DNA of 64,000 nucleotides from Soehngenia longivitae (GTDB taxonomy: Bacteria; Bacillota; Clostridia; Tissierellales; Tissierellaceae): the NCBI RefSeq assembly GCF_004684055.1, contig NZ_SRIB01000006.1:1-64000 (forward strand), in the 5' to 3' direction. This document shows, in pieces, positions 7,736 to 17,267 of this stretch. Numbering within the stretch: position 1 is the stretch's first letter; the number at the start of each line of letters is the position of its first letter. A program made the position numbers and the translations under genes. The notes below the pieces were generated by a model. The model was given only the letters and a program-made list of their open reading frames with translations, was not told the DNA's origin and ran no database searches.

Positions 7736-9355
7736 TTAAGCCTCCTTCATTAAGGTACCATCCATATTGAAAACATAATGACTGTCAAAAAATTCTCTTA
7801 TGTTTTTATTATGAGTGATAACTATTATAGTAGAGTTAGCTTTTGTTATTAATTCATATACTTTGTCTATTCCACTAACATCTAGAGCAAAATCAGGTTC
7901 ATCTAATAGCATTAACTTTCTTTGTGAAAACAAAGCTCTAGCAACTAAAACTCTCAATTTTTGACCACCTGATAAGTTTTGCCCATTTTTTTCTATATAT
8001 TCTTTCTCTTTGCAGAGGCTTTTTAATTCTAAATCTTCAATTATTTTTTCTAATCTAATAGCTTCATCATCAGTCAAATCAGTTTTCAGTGCTATATTAA
8101 ATTCCACACTTTCTTTAAAAAATTCTTGATGGTCATCTACAATAGCAATATTTCTATATATAGTTTTTTCATTTTTATATGGATCTACTCCAAATACTTT
8201 AACCTTTCCATTTGTTGGTTCTATTAGTCCATATATAAGTTTAATCAATGTAGACTTTCCTATACCTGAAGGTCCTGTGATAAGAACTTTTTCGTTTTTA
8301 TTTATGGATAAATTATTTTGATTAAGAGTAGAGCTTGAATGGACTTCATAAGCAAAAGACATGTTACTGATGTCCACATGAATTTCCTCATTGTTTGCTG
8401 GAAGATTATTATAAGTTTTAGCAGTGTTAAGCTTAGTAAAGTTTTCTTCATATACATCCAATATCTTTAGTTCATAAACTATTCTTAAAAACTTAGTAAA
8501 TGGTAAAGAAACCTGATTTGTCAATCCAACCATCATTATAAAATCTCCATAGCTTAACTCTCCATTTAATATTAGCTTTAAGGATACAAAGCTAAGTACC
8601 AATATAGGTAAATACTCGTTTATCAGCCCAGGTATATAAGATATGTACTTAACTTTTAAGGTTGATTTATCACTTGAATACATTATATTTAATAAGTCAT
8701 CAAATTTGTTGAGCACATAGTCATATATACGTTGTGATCTAACAAAATCTTGATTTTGCATAATATCTTGTTCATATGAATTTAAGTTGTGAGTTATATT
8801 AATATTCGATTTTAATTCCTTTCTGATTTTCTCCGAAATTAATACATTAAATAAAGATGAAACTATAATTATTGGTATCAAAATTAACCCTATTGTATAA
8901 TTTATTCTTATCATAAATATAAAAGAAAAAATAAATGAAATAGGGTAGAAAAATATTTTTTCAATATTTTTTTCTATGAATTGTTTGATTCTTAATCCAT
9001 CTCTGGTCAGTATATTATTAATTTCATATCTTCCATAACTATCAAGCATATTTTGATTCATCATTGTTAATGAATTCATAGTGTTTAATAATAATTGATT
9101 TTCTGCAGTGTATGAAATCTTTGTTGACATATAATCCTTGGTTCTATCTATTACAATCTTCAATATAGTAAACCCTATAAAAAACATACCGATTTTTAGA
9201 TTTAATTGTCTTAATACTAATGCTTCTTGAACTATATTCCCAGATAGGAAAATATTAAATAATGTTATAAAAACTGATATGAGTGATAAAACATAAAGAT
9301 TTATAAGCTCTGTTGGCTTAATATACTTATATAAAAATCTAATATTTTTAATCAA
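7736..9355 (-). CDS. ABC half-exporter (permease fused to ATPase), first of pair
   Basis: The protein has 539 residues from the chosen start. The N-terminal half is a six-helix ABC exporter domain. The C-terminal half has Walker A GPSGIGKST, signature LSGGQKLRV, Walker B LMLLDEPDFALD and switch histidine VITHNK, so the ATPase looks complete. Two TTG codons are candidate starts. The one at 9353-9355 lies 7 nt from GGAGG (9363-9367), while the TTG at 9359-9361 lies only 1 nt away, so the former is preferred. It is probably translated as partner of the next gene, 1 bp away. No ATG start exists nearby. The upstream neighbour is the radical SAM remnant. Confidence 0.88.
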   Translation of the reverse strand: MIKNIRFLYKYIKPTELINLYVLSLISVFITLFNIFLSGNIVQEALVLRQLNLKIGMFFIGFTILKIVIDRTKDYMSTKISYTAENQLLLNTMNSLTMMNQNMLDSYGRYEINNILTRDGLRIKQFIEKNIEKIFFYPISFIFSFIFMIRINYTIGLILIPIIIVSSLFNVLISEKIRKELKSNINITHNLNSYEQDIMQNQDFVRSQRIYDYVLNKFDDLLNIMYSSDKSTLKVKYISYIPGLINEYLPILVLSFVSLKLILNGELSYGDFIMMVGLTNQVSLPFTKFLRIVYELKILDVYEENFTKLNTAKTYNNLPANNEEIHVDISNMSFAYEVHSSSTLNQNNLSINKNEKVLITGPSGIGKSTLIKLIYGLIEPTNGKVKVFGVDPYKNEKTIYRNIAIVDDHQEFFKESVEFNIALKTDLTDDEAIRLEKIIEDLELKSLCKEKEYIEKNGQNLSGGQKLRVLVARALFSQRKLMLLDEPDFALDVSGIDKVYELITKANSTIIVITHNKNIREFFDSHYVFNMDGTLMKEA

Positions 9356-9436
9356 TCGCAAACCTCCATTTACTTTGATAAAAACAAAATAATATAGTAA
9401 TGCAAAGATAGTAAAATCAGTGCACCAAATTCCTAG

Positions 9437-9614
9437 CTTTTTTTCATCAAGGGAGGATTCAAGATAACAATGCTTACATCTAAGATTACTTTTATTTGTT
9501 CTTTGTATTAAAAGTCTTTACTTCTTTCTTCATTTCAATTTCTGTCGATTCAAGTTTTGATACTTTTTTATTATTATTTTCTTTCTCAATAGATTCTAAT
9601 TTTTCTTTTTTCAT
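9437..9614 (-). pseudogene. Remnant of a radical SAM peptide-maturase gene
   Basis: An ATG at 9614 opens a 40-codon frame (MKKEKLESIEKENNNKKVSK and on) that stops at 9492. A second frame carries on at once with TNKSNLRCKHCYLESSLDEKK (to about 9437). TNKCNLRCKHCYLES is a hallmark CxxxCxxC motif of SPASM-type radical SAM maturases. Reading AAA-TGT where the DNA has AAA-T-AAAA-GT rejoins both parts into one frame and restores the first cysteine, so a 4-base insertion explains the break. Everything after the motif is deleted and the next gene is the ABC exporter. No gene product is expected. The low-complexity N-terminus makes the exact start uncertain. Confidence 0.6.
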
Positions 9615-9662
9615 ATTTTTGAATGAAATAGTTAATCAATTCTCTCATAATGTGAGATTAAA

Positions 9663-10783
9663 TTATGGTTTTAAGGCTGTAATCGGAACCACATAAACCC
9701 CATCATCCCTTAAATATGCAGCCTTGCAAATTCCACAGACTACGCACATAACCTTTGGTGGTTTTCCACCATCAGCTATTACTTTGTTCTTTATTCTTAT
9801 CAATGTATTTGCTGCTTCATCAATCTGATTGCTACCAAGCTTTATCTCTATGGCAATCCAGTCTCCATTCTCTAATTCTACAACTGAGTCGATCTCATCC
9901 CCATTATAATCTTGATAGTGATATAGCTTGCCATTAAAGGATTCTGCATAGATCCTCAAGTCTCTTTCACATAGTGCTTCAAATAGAAAGCCTAATGTGT
10001 TCAAATCATTAATAAGCATCTTCGGAGTTGCATTCAATAAGGCACAGGCTAATGAAGGGTCTACAAAGTGCCTTTTATCCATTTTTTTCAGTTTAGTTGA
10101 TGATCGTATATTTGAAGAGAACGCCTTCTGATTCTCTATCAGGAACATTCTTTCAAAAAGAGTCAAATATGTTGAGATGGTATCTTCATCCAGATCATCT
10201 TCTTCGTGTTCCCTTATATCTTGTCTTAAAGTTCTCATTGAAACTGTTGTGCTTTCATTCCTGGCCAATGACCTAAGGAGAAGATTCATCTTCCGAGTGT
10301 TCCTATTGATCCCTTCAAGTCTATATATATCATGGTTGATAGTTGCATTTAAATATTCTCTTGCAAGAGTGGTATACTCCGATGCTTCAATACCTAAACT
10401 CCCTGGCCATCCCCCCCTTATTATTAGGTTTATGATCCAGTCTAAACTTGCCTCATCAACCCCAATGTTCTTGTAGTTCCCGTTGCAAATTTCAAAAAAG
10501 GAAATCAGCCCAGATGAATCCTTCGACTCGTACAAAGACATTGGTCTCATCCTTAAAGTTGATATTCTCCCTGCACCACTATGCAGAATCCCCTTTTGCG
10601 CAGGAGTAGCGGAACCTGTCAATATAAATTGCCCCTTTTTACCTCTTCGGTCCACTTCAAATCTTACTGCATCCCATAGTTCAGGAACTTCTTGCCATTC
10701 GTCTATCAACCTTGGTGTATCCCCCTCCAAAACTAGTTTGGGATCTATTTTTGCCAAAGACTTGTTCTGGAAATTTCCAGCAG
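9663..10783 (-). pseudogene. DUF4143-type AAA ATPase, 5' truncated
   Basis: The reading frame continues up to about 10783, but the usual first 60-70 residues with the Walker A motif are missing and a TGA lies directly upstream. What remains (about 364 residues from a possible ATG at 10757) has the family landmarks RLIDEWQEVPELWDAVR, the sensor-like FILTGSATP, and the C-terminal DUF4143 nuclease-like part with EIDSVVELENGDWIAIEIK. Without a P-loop it should be inactive. The break coincides with a set of 23-bp repeats that look like an insertion-sequence end. These ATPases are common orphans of mobile regions. Confidence 0.8.
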
Positions 10784-10798
10784 GATCTCCCAGATTTC

Positions 10799-10858
10799 AT
10801 TCGGTCACTTTTCCATTTTTCATTCGGTCACTTTTCCGTTTTATATTCGGTCACTTTT
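10799..10858. repeat. Three 23-bp-spaced direct repeats, probable IS21-like element end
   Basis: ATTCGGTCACTTTT occurs at 10799, 10822 and 10845, exactly 23 bp apart, with partly conserved spacers. Multiple direct repeats at an end are typical of IS21-type elements. It abuts the point where the DUF4143 ATPase gene loses its 5' part. No transposase of that family is present in the window, so it is a remnant. Region 10859-11013 shows nothing further. Confidence 0.6.
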
Positions 10859-11013
10859 TTAATTTATGACTCTTGCATTAACAAACTATATAAACAAGAA
10901 GAGCTAAACACACTTACTAGAAGATTTGGCTGCTTTTATACTTTATTTGAATTTTCATAGTCTACTCCATGAATTCCTGAATAAATCCTGTTTCCCCAAA
11001 ATTTCTCTAAATT

Positions 11014-11170
11014 TTAATCGAAAATTCCTCTTTCTGCAATCTCTTTTTTTATGTTCTTAAGTGTTGCAAGCTCCTCCTCTGTTGGAGACGCATCAAAATA
11101 GCCAGTTGATGGTGATAATTTTCTCATACTAGGTATGAATATGTCATTAATGGATTAGTCAAATCAAAAT
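11014..11170 (-). pseudogene. Deletion scar of a second merR-type gene
   Basis: On the minus strand TTTTGATTTGACTAATCC (11153-11170) equals the -35 side of the merR promoter at 3313-3330. It is followed almost directly by NDIFIPSMRKLSPS, a near copy of the merR C-terminal region (NDIFIPAMRKLSPS), and then a different tail ending RGIFD and a stop at 11014. About 240 codons and the -10 are missing. It shows that a related merR gene once stood here. Confidence 0.65.
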
Positions 11171-12627
11171 TATATTTTTTCTTTAAGTGTATTAATTACT
11201 TTTTCTTTAACATCCTTATTTAATTTATCTAGCTTTAGTTCATAGTTTATATAATCCCAGAAAGCCTCTACTATGTTTTCTTCATCAAAGTATATTACTA
11301 CACCATTATCATTGGCGTCCCAAACAAATAATCCTACACCTTCTTTTAAATAAAAATTATAGTTCCTGACATTTTCGCCAGTTAGAAGCATTAGATTATA
11401 ATCAGGATGGTTTTCTAATAAATAAATACAATTTTTTAAATGCAATAACAGCTCTTCACTAGAATGATATAAATCTTTCCCCGAAAGAAAATTATATGGT
11501 TTATTTTTAGAAAAATCTTCTTTTGATTCTAATATGTCGCTTTCTAGTATTTCAGTGAACGAATTTTTATTCAAAGTTTCAGGTAATTTAAGGATGTTTT
11601 CTTCATATATGTCTATAAGATCTTTAGGGAGATTTAAAGTTTGTTTGTCTGAAATAGAATTATATAATTCTATTGGCATAGTCAATATTGATGGATATGA
11701 GGATTTAAATACTGTATTTCTCTGAGTCTTTTCGAACTCAAATAATTTCATATAGTATTGTATCTTTGTCTTTTCCGTGAATATTTCTGCTAAAGGTTTA
11801 CAAAGGGCTTTGTAATTTAAGTATTCTCTTTTTAATGCATCAATTGTTTTTTTATCAAAAGTCAATATATTTGCTGTGTTTTTTATTTCATAAAATACAG
11901 ATGTTGCTTCTATTGCAGCGGTATTTGATGCAACAAACAATGTTCTTTGAAACACACCATCTCTTTTTTTAGGGTAATAATAGGGTTTAACATGGCCAGT
12001 TAAATAAAACGGCATCCATCCTCTAATTGCAGATAGCATCTCATCAAAGTTTCTTGTTATCGTGTGTATGATCTCGATTTCATTACCTTTTTCTATGACT
12101 TCATGCATGAGAATGCTCCATTCTCTAAAAAAATTTAGATCATCAATGAGCCAACTTAAGTTTTCATCACTAAATAAAAGTAATGTCTGGGGTTTTTCTT
12201 CTTCTATGACAAGATTTAGAAATTTCAAAGCAGCTTCTCTCTTTCCTTCAATACCGAAGTATACCTCAAAATCTTTTTGTATCATGCTCTTATCTATTCT
12301 CTCAGTCATTATATGTTTTTTATTTTCTTCATTCCCTAAATTAACATACCTAATCAAAATTGAGTCAATGCTTTCGTCATTTTCATCACTTAGCCATTGG
12401 ATGATATTTTCTTTAAATGCTTTACTATCTTTTTCGGATTCAATTTTAAGCATTTTCGTAAAATACAAGGCTATCATGTCAATGTATTCGATATTATTAG
12501 GAAATTTTCTCTCTCCTCTTCTCAATCTACTTATATACGAGGGGTCTAATTTAAGGTAATGAGCAAGAGAACTGTTTTTGGTATTGGTTATACTCATCAA
12601 CAAGTTTAATTTTTCATAAAATTCCAT
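11170..12627 (-). CDS. XRE-type regulator with large C-terminal domain
   Basis: A 485-residue protein. Residues 6-60 form a helix-turn-helix of the XRE kind (NSSLAHYLKLDPSYISRLRR). The remaining 420 residues include a segment around EIEIIHTITRNFDEMLSAIR and TLFVASNTAAIEATS that resembles the phospholipase D-like fold seen in some cytosolic regulators. I do not recognise a named family. It lies directly downstream of the IS on the opposite strand, so the IS may have displaced its promoter. The C-terminus is followed without a gap by the merR scar. A role as an intracellular stress or phage sensor is only a guess. Confidence 0.65.
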   Translation of the reverse strand: MEFYEKLNLLMSITNTKNSSLAHYLKLDPSYISRLRRGERKFPNNIEYIDMIALYFTKMLKIESEKDSKAFKENIIQWLSDENDESIDSILIRYVNLGNEENKKHIMTERIDKSMIQKDFEVYFGIEGKREAALKFLNLVIEEEKPQTLLLFSDENLSWLIDDLNFFREWSILMHEVIEKGNEIEIIHTITRNFDEMLSAIRGWMPFYLTGHVKPYYYPKKRDGVFQRTLFVASNTAAIEATSVFYEIKNTANILTFDKKTIDALKREYLNYKALCKPLAEIFTEKTKIQYYMKLFEFEKTQRNTVFKSSYPSILTMPIELYNSISDKQTLNLPKDLIDIYEENILKLPETLNKNSFTEILESDILESKEDFSKNKPYNFLSGKDLYHSSEELLLHLKNCIYLLENHPDYNLMLLTGENVRNYNFYLKEGVGLFVWDANDNGVVIYFDEENIVEAFWDYINYELKLDKLNKDVKEKVINTLKEKI

Positions 12628-12778
12628 ATTTTCACCCCATTCACATTTTATCTCTTAATATTACAAGTAAAAGATGTTTTTGTCAACTAAAATGACAAGA
12701 ATTGTGTAGTTATTCTATGATAATGTCATATTAAATTTATTCTGATAAAATGTCAGTATGAGAGAGGAGATATTTAAT

Positions 12779-14119
12779 ATGACTCAAAAAGAAATATCTA
12801 GACTTAGAGTCATCAATCAAACTATTGATAGAATATTAACCATTCGTGAAGCTGCTGAGCTTTTAAACCTAAGTGAACGCCAAGTATTAAGGTTAAAGAA
12901 AGGGGTTGTAAATGAAGGACCTGCGTTCATTATCCATAAAAATAGAGGTAGAAAACCTAAGCATGCGACATCGGATGAAACTAAAGATTCAATCATCAGT
13001 CTTAAAAAAACAAAGTATAAAGAGGCTAATTTAAAACATTTTCAGGAATTATTAGATGAACATGAAGATATTAAAGTTAGCTATTCTACTGTTCATAGAA
13101 TTTTGACTGATGCTGGAATTAAAAGCCCTAAAAAACATCGCAAGCGCAAAACACATCATAGAAGAAAAAGAAAACCTCAAAAAGGTATGTTGGTACAAAT
13201 TGATGCTTCTCCACATATGTGGATTATTGGCAATGATTCTTTTCACCTTCATGGTGCTATTGATGATGCTACTGGTGAAATCCTAGCTCTTTATTTTACT
13301 CCTAATGAGTGTATGGAAGGCTATTTTGAGATAGTTAGGCAAATTATCTCAAAACATGGTATTCCTATTAGCCTTTATTCTGATTCTCATACTATATTTG
13401 TATCACCTAATAAAGGAAAATTATCTGTTGAAGATCAATTAGCTGGAAAAACTGTTAATTTAACTCAATTTGGTAGAGCTATGGATGAACTAGGAATTAA
13501 TATCATTATTGCTAGTTCCCCACAAGCTAAGGGCCGAATTGAAAGGCTATGGGAGACTCTACAAAGTAGATTGCCTGTTGAATTTAAAATTCATGGTATT
13601 ACTACTATGGAGGCTGCTAATGCTTTTTTAGATGAATTCATTAATGAATATAATGAAAAATTTAGTGTCTATCCAGAAAATCCTGAATCTGCTTTTAGAC
13701 AACTGGATTCAAATATTAATCTTGACTATATTCTTTGTATAAAAGAAGAACGTATGATTATTGAAAATGCTGCTTTTTCTTATGGTGGTAAATATTATCA
13801 GCTTATGATAAATGACAAAATATCTAATGCATTACCAAAGACTAAATTAACCGTTTTAACTAGCAATAAAATTGGAGTCAAGGCAATGTATTCAAATGTG
13901 GTCTATGATACAAAGGAGTTAGATGAACGACCTAAAAAAGCAATTTCTAATCAGCCTAAGAAAAAGATTAGCCAGACTAAACCACCTAAAGATCATCCTT
14001 GGAGAAAACCTTATAACGAAAAAACCATACCCTATGTGGAGAAAAGTCTGTATGAAACAGATACAGAAATCGACGAGATCTTAAAAAGATTGTTCAACTC
14101 CACTAGAGCATGGTTATAA
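12779..14119 (+). CDS. IS1202/ISNCY-type DDE transposase
   Basis: A 446-residue transposase. The N-terminal helix-turn-helix contains LTIREAAELLNLSERQVLRL. A basic linker KHRKRKTHHRRKRKPQKG precedes the integrase core with the DDE triad in QIDASPHMW, LYSDSHTIF and SPQAKGRIERLWETLQ. A C-terminal beta domain follows. Length and motifs are those of the IS1202/ISNCY group. An ATG at 12779 is chosen because AGAGGAG lies about 9 nt upstream; an ATG at 12758 would overlap the ribosome binding site. The gene is intact, so the element may still be mobile. Confidence 0.9.
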   Translation: MTQKEISRLRVINQTIDRILTIREAAELLNLSERQVLRLKKGVVNEGPAFIIHKNRGRKPKHATSDETKDSIISLKKTKYKEANLKHFQELLDEHEDIKVSYSTVHRILTDAGIKSPKKHRKRKTHHRRKRKPQKGMLVQIDASPHMWIIGNDSFHLHGAIDDATGEILALYFTPNECMEGYFEIVRQIISKHGIPISLYSDSHTIFVSPNKGKLSVEDQLAGKTVNLTQFGRAMDELGINIIIASSPQAKGRIERLWETLQSRLPVEFKIHGITTMEAANAFLDEFINEYNEKFSVYPENPESAFRQLDSNINLDYILCIKEERMIIENAAFSYGGKYYQLMINDKISNALPKTKLTVLTSNKIGVKAMYSNVVYDTKELDERPKKAISNQPKKKISQTKPPKDHPWRKPYNEKTIPYVEKSLYETDTEIDEILKRLFNSTRAWL

Positions 14120-14244
14120 AGAGATCCCACTCTTTAGAATATCATACTCATTTTAAAGCTCTTTTTCAAGAGGTTTGTTTTCCTATGCCTATTTTAAATT
14201 ATAAATTCACAGACACCATTATTTAAGCGTTTATGCCGCAAGAG

Positions 14245-14360
14245 CCTATTGATATGGGGTGGATCCCTCTGGTAAAATCTCGAGGCGGAAAGCCGCCTAT
14301 TATGATACATTCCCGTCATAAGTTATTGCCCAGATGGATCAGAGGACTCATGTCAATAGG
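14245..14360 (+). ncRNA. Multi-stem structured segment in the IS right arm (candidate ncRNA)
   Basis: Four nested or adjacent stems occur in 116 nt. An outer 12-bp stem is CCTATTGATATG (14245-14256) with CATGTCAATAGG (14349-14360), with one G-T pair. An inner stem is CCTCTG (14266-14271) with CAGAGG (14340-14345). A hairpin AGGCGG-AAAG-CCGCCT spans 14283-14298. A hairpin TTATGA/TCATAA lies near 14300-14321. The stretch is visibly richer in G and C than its flanks and holds no convincing reading frame. Expression and function are unknown. Confidence 0.4.
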
Positions 14361-14486
14361 ACTGTGGAATTAATACGGTTGTTATGTTCTAAATGTTGGT
14401 GACATTTTCATTGAATAAAACTCTATATTATTAGGTGACATTTTCACTGACTATTGACACTATTTTTTGGGGTACTTTTAGATTAA

Positions 14487-15772
14487 CATAAACAACGGGC
14501 AAAGTTGATAAATACGGTTATGAAATAGAAGACCGAGAATACAATGTCAAGGACTATGATAGAAATCTGGTCATTGACGATCGAACAAGAGTGGTGGCAT
14601 CCAAAATCACGGAGTTTCTGAGAAAAACAGATCGGTTTAGCAAGACAATTGTTTTCTGTGTGGATATTGAACATGCTGAGCGAATGCGCCAAGCCTTGAT
14701 TAATGAAAATAAAGATTTATACGCTGAGAATGATCACTATATTATGCGGATCACAGGTGACAATGATATTGGGAAAGCACAACTCGAGAACTTCATCGAT
14801 GAAGAAAGTACCTATCCAGTCATCGCAGTAACCAGTAAGCTTATGACCACTGGTGTGGATGCCAAGATGTGTAAACTTATTGTGCTAGAGAATAACATCA
14901 ACAGCATGACCGAGTTCAAACAGATCATTGGTCGTGGCACAAGACTTCTAGAAGATTACGGAAAGACCTACTTTACAATTATGGACTTTAGAAATGCCAG
15001 CAGACTCTTTGCTGATCCTGCCTTTGATGGCAACCCGGTAATGTATAGAGAGCTTAGTGGTGATGATCCGGTAGATGATCCAGAAACACCCATAGACGAA
15101 GATGAAGAATGGACTGACGAGAATACAGGTACCGATGGTGTCAAAGAAAACGAGGGTGAATATGGAACAGGCGATGTTCCACCATTCGATGATGATGGTG
15201 AAGATAAACCGAGAAAATATTATGTTGGTGATGTCATGGTAAAAGTCCTTTCAGAAAGAGTTCAATACGTCGATAAAGACGGTAAACTCATTACAGAGAG
15301 CCTTATTGACTACACTAAGAAGAACATCCTCCAGCAATATTCAAGGCTGGATGATTTTCTACGCACCTGGACAGAAGCCGAGAAAAAACAAGCTATAATT
15401 GATGAACTACAAGATGATGGGGTGCTACTTGATGCAGTGCGTGAAGAGTTAGGAAAGTCTGAGCTGGATGACTTTGACCTCATTTGCCACATAGCCTATG
15501 ACAAAGCACCACTGACAAAGAAGGAAAGGGCAGAAAATGTGAAGAAGAGACATTACCTGTACAAATACTCAGATGTAGCTAAAGAGGTTATTGAAGCCTT
15601 GCTTGATAAGTATGCCAATGATGGAATCAAAGAGATAGAAGATACAAAGGTGCTTCAACTCAAGGAGTTTCAGAAAATCGGCAGCCCAATGAAGATTATT
15701 AAAGCTTTTGGTGGTAAGGAAGCTTATCTTAAGGCAGTACAGGATCTGGAAAACGAAATATATTATGCATAA
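14487..15772 (+). pseudogene. hsdR: Type I restriction enzyme R subunit, 3' fragment
   Basis: The frame opens after a stop at about 14486 with TTGKVDKYGYEIEDREYNV and runs 428 codons. It encodes the second helicase lobe (TIVFCVDIEHAERMRQAL, VTSKLMTTGVDAKMCKLIVL, FKQIIGRGTRL) and the HsdM-interacting C-terminus. The N-terminal nuclease and the Walker A/B lobe, roughly half the protein, are missing, and the insertion sequence ends about 25 bp upstream. An internal ATG at 14591 could start translation, but the product would lack nuclease and ATP-binding motifs. Restriction should be lost. Base composition is less AT-rich than the flanking genes, suggesting the locus was acquired. Confidence 0.88.
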
Positions 15773-15797
15773 ATAATAGAAAAGGCAGGTAGATAAA

Positions 15798-17267
15798 ATG
15801 GCGATTAGTAACTTTGTGAAACGAATCCAGGATGTGATGCGAAACGACTCAGGGGTCAATGGTGATGCTCAGAGAATTGAGCAGATCGTGTGGATTCTAT
15901 TCCTTAAAATATATGATGCCAAAGAAGAAACGTGGGAATTGTTAGATGACAATTACAAATCCATCATCCAAGAAGGACTAAAGTGGAGAGATTGGGCAGT
16001 AGATAGAAAAGATGGAGAAGCACTCACAGGAGATGGACTTCTTGATTTTGTCAACAACACCCTGTTTCCAACCCTTAAGAATCTAGAAATTGATGAAACC
16101 ACGCCAATGAGACAGGTAATTGTCCGCAATGCCTTTGAAGATGCCAACAACTATCAGAAAGATGGTGTCCTTCTAAGACAGGTGATAAATATCATTGATG
16201 AGATTGATTTTACGGAATACAAGGAACGTCACGAGTTTGGTGCTATTTATGAGTCGTTCCTTAAAGACCTCCAAAGCGCAGGTAATGCTGGTGAGTTCTA
16301 TACACCGAGAGCAGTGACGGACTTTATGGTTAAAGTGGTGAAACCTGTCCTGGGCGATAGAATTGGAGACTTTGCTTGTGGCACCGGTGGATTTTTGGTC
16401 TCTGCACTGAATGAACTGGACAAGCAAGTGGGAAACTCTCTGGAAAATAGAGAAATCTACAACAATTCTGTCTTCGGGATTGAAAAGAAGGCATTGCCCC
16501 ATATGCTTTGTGTCACTAATATGTTGATCCATGATATTGATGATCCAAACATCCTTCATGGTAATGCACTGGAGATGGACTACAAGGATATGCGAAAAAT
16601 GGAGCATTTTGATGTGATTCTAATGAATCCACCTTATGGAGGAAGTGAAAAAGACAGCGTGAAGGCTAACTTCCCAACAGTACTTAGAAGTTCTGAAACA
16701 GCAGATTTATTTATTAATGTAATCATGTATAGGCTTAAGAAAAATGGGAGATGTGCAGTAATCATTCCGGATGGTTTCTTGTTTGGTACAGATAATGGGA
16801 AGTTCAATATCAAGAAAAAGCTCTTCAGTGAGTTCAATGTCCACACAGTGGTGAGAATGCCACATAGTGTCTTTGCGCCTTATACATCCATTAGAACTAA
16901 TATATTGTTTTTCGATAACACAGAACCGACCAAAGAAACCTGGTTCTATCGTGTGGACATGCCAGAAGGCTATAAGAACTTCTCCAAGACAAGACCGATG
17001 AAACTGGAGCATTTCAACGATGCCCTAAACTGGTGGGAAAATAGAAAAGAAATTGAAATGGATGGCTTTCCAAAAGCAAAGAAATATTCAATTGATGAAA
17101 TCGTAGAAAGAAGCTACAATATTGAACTCTGCGGGTATCCTCATCAAGAGGAAGTAATCCCTGAGCCGATGGAATTGATTCAAGAATATCAGGAGAAGAG
17201 AGCATCACTGAATGCAGAAATTGATCACGTATTAGAACAGATTACTTCTATGCTTGGAGGTAATTAA
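15798..17267 (+). CDS. hsdM: Type I restriction-modification methyltransferase subunit
   Basis: A 489-residue adenine-N6 DNA methyltransferase. It has the N-terminal helical HsdM domain, then the AdoMet-binding motif IGDFACGTGGFLVSAL (about residue 190) and the catalytic NPPYGG motif in DVILMNPPYGG. The motifs and length are complete. It starts 25 bp after the hsdR stop behind AGGCAGGTAG and ends directly against the hsdS start. Together with HsdS it should still form an M2S1 methyltransferase, so the site may remain modified although restriction is broken. Confidence 0.95.
   Translation: MAISNFVKRIQDVMRNDSGVNGDAQRIEQIVWILFLKIYDAKEETWELLDDNYKSIIQEGLKWRDWAVDRKDGEALTGDGLLDFVNNTLFPTLKNLEIDETTPMRQVIVRNAFEDANNYQKDGVLLRQVINIIDEIDFTEYKERHEFGAIYESFLKDLQSAGNAGEFYTPRAVTDFMVKVVKPVLGDRIGDFACGTGGFLVSALNELDKQVGNSLENREIYNNSVFGIEKKALPHMLCVTNMLIHDIDDPNILHGNALEMDYKDMRKMEHFDVILMNPPYGGSEKDSVKANFPTVLRSSETADLFINVIMYRLKKNGRCAVIIPDGFLFGTDNGKFNIKKKLFSEFNVHTVVRMPHSVFAPYTSIRTNILFFDNTEPTKETWFYRVDMPEGYKNFSKTRPMKLEHFNDALNWWENRKEIEMDGFPKAKKYSIDEIVERSYNIELCGYPHQEEVIPEPMELIQEYQEKRASLNAEIDHVLEQITSMLGGN

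Larger units (their letters stand above)
12681..14460 (+). mobile_element. IS1202/ISNCY-like insertion sequence, apparently complete
   Basis: One intact transposase gene sits between ends that share sub-terminal motifs. The left end starts near TGTCAACTAAAATGACA and contains further AATGTCA boxes. The right end, read inward, is TGTCAATAGTCAGTGAAAAT followed by GTCACC, with another GAAAATGTCA box 36 bp on. Boundaries are estimated to within about 10 bp. The element separates the XRE regulator from a decapitated hsdR gene, so its arrival, or a deletion next to it, probably removed the 5' half of hsdR. An unusual 340-bp non-coding stretch lies between the gene and the right end. Confidence 0.7.

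Noticed and set aside
9492-9614. A 40-residue peptide that could be a RiPP precursor
   Set aside because: It lacks a ribosome binding site and any core-like cysteine, serine/threonine or aromatic pattern. Removing a 4-base insertion joins it to the radical SAM motif, so it is more simply that gene's N-terminus.
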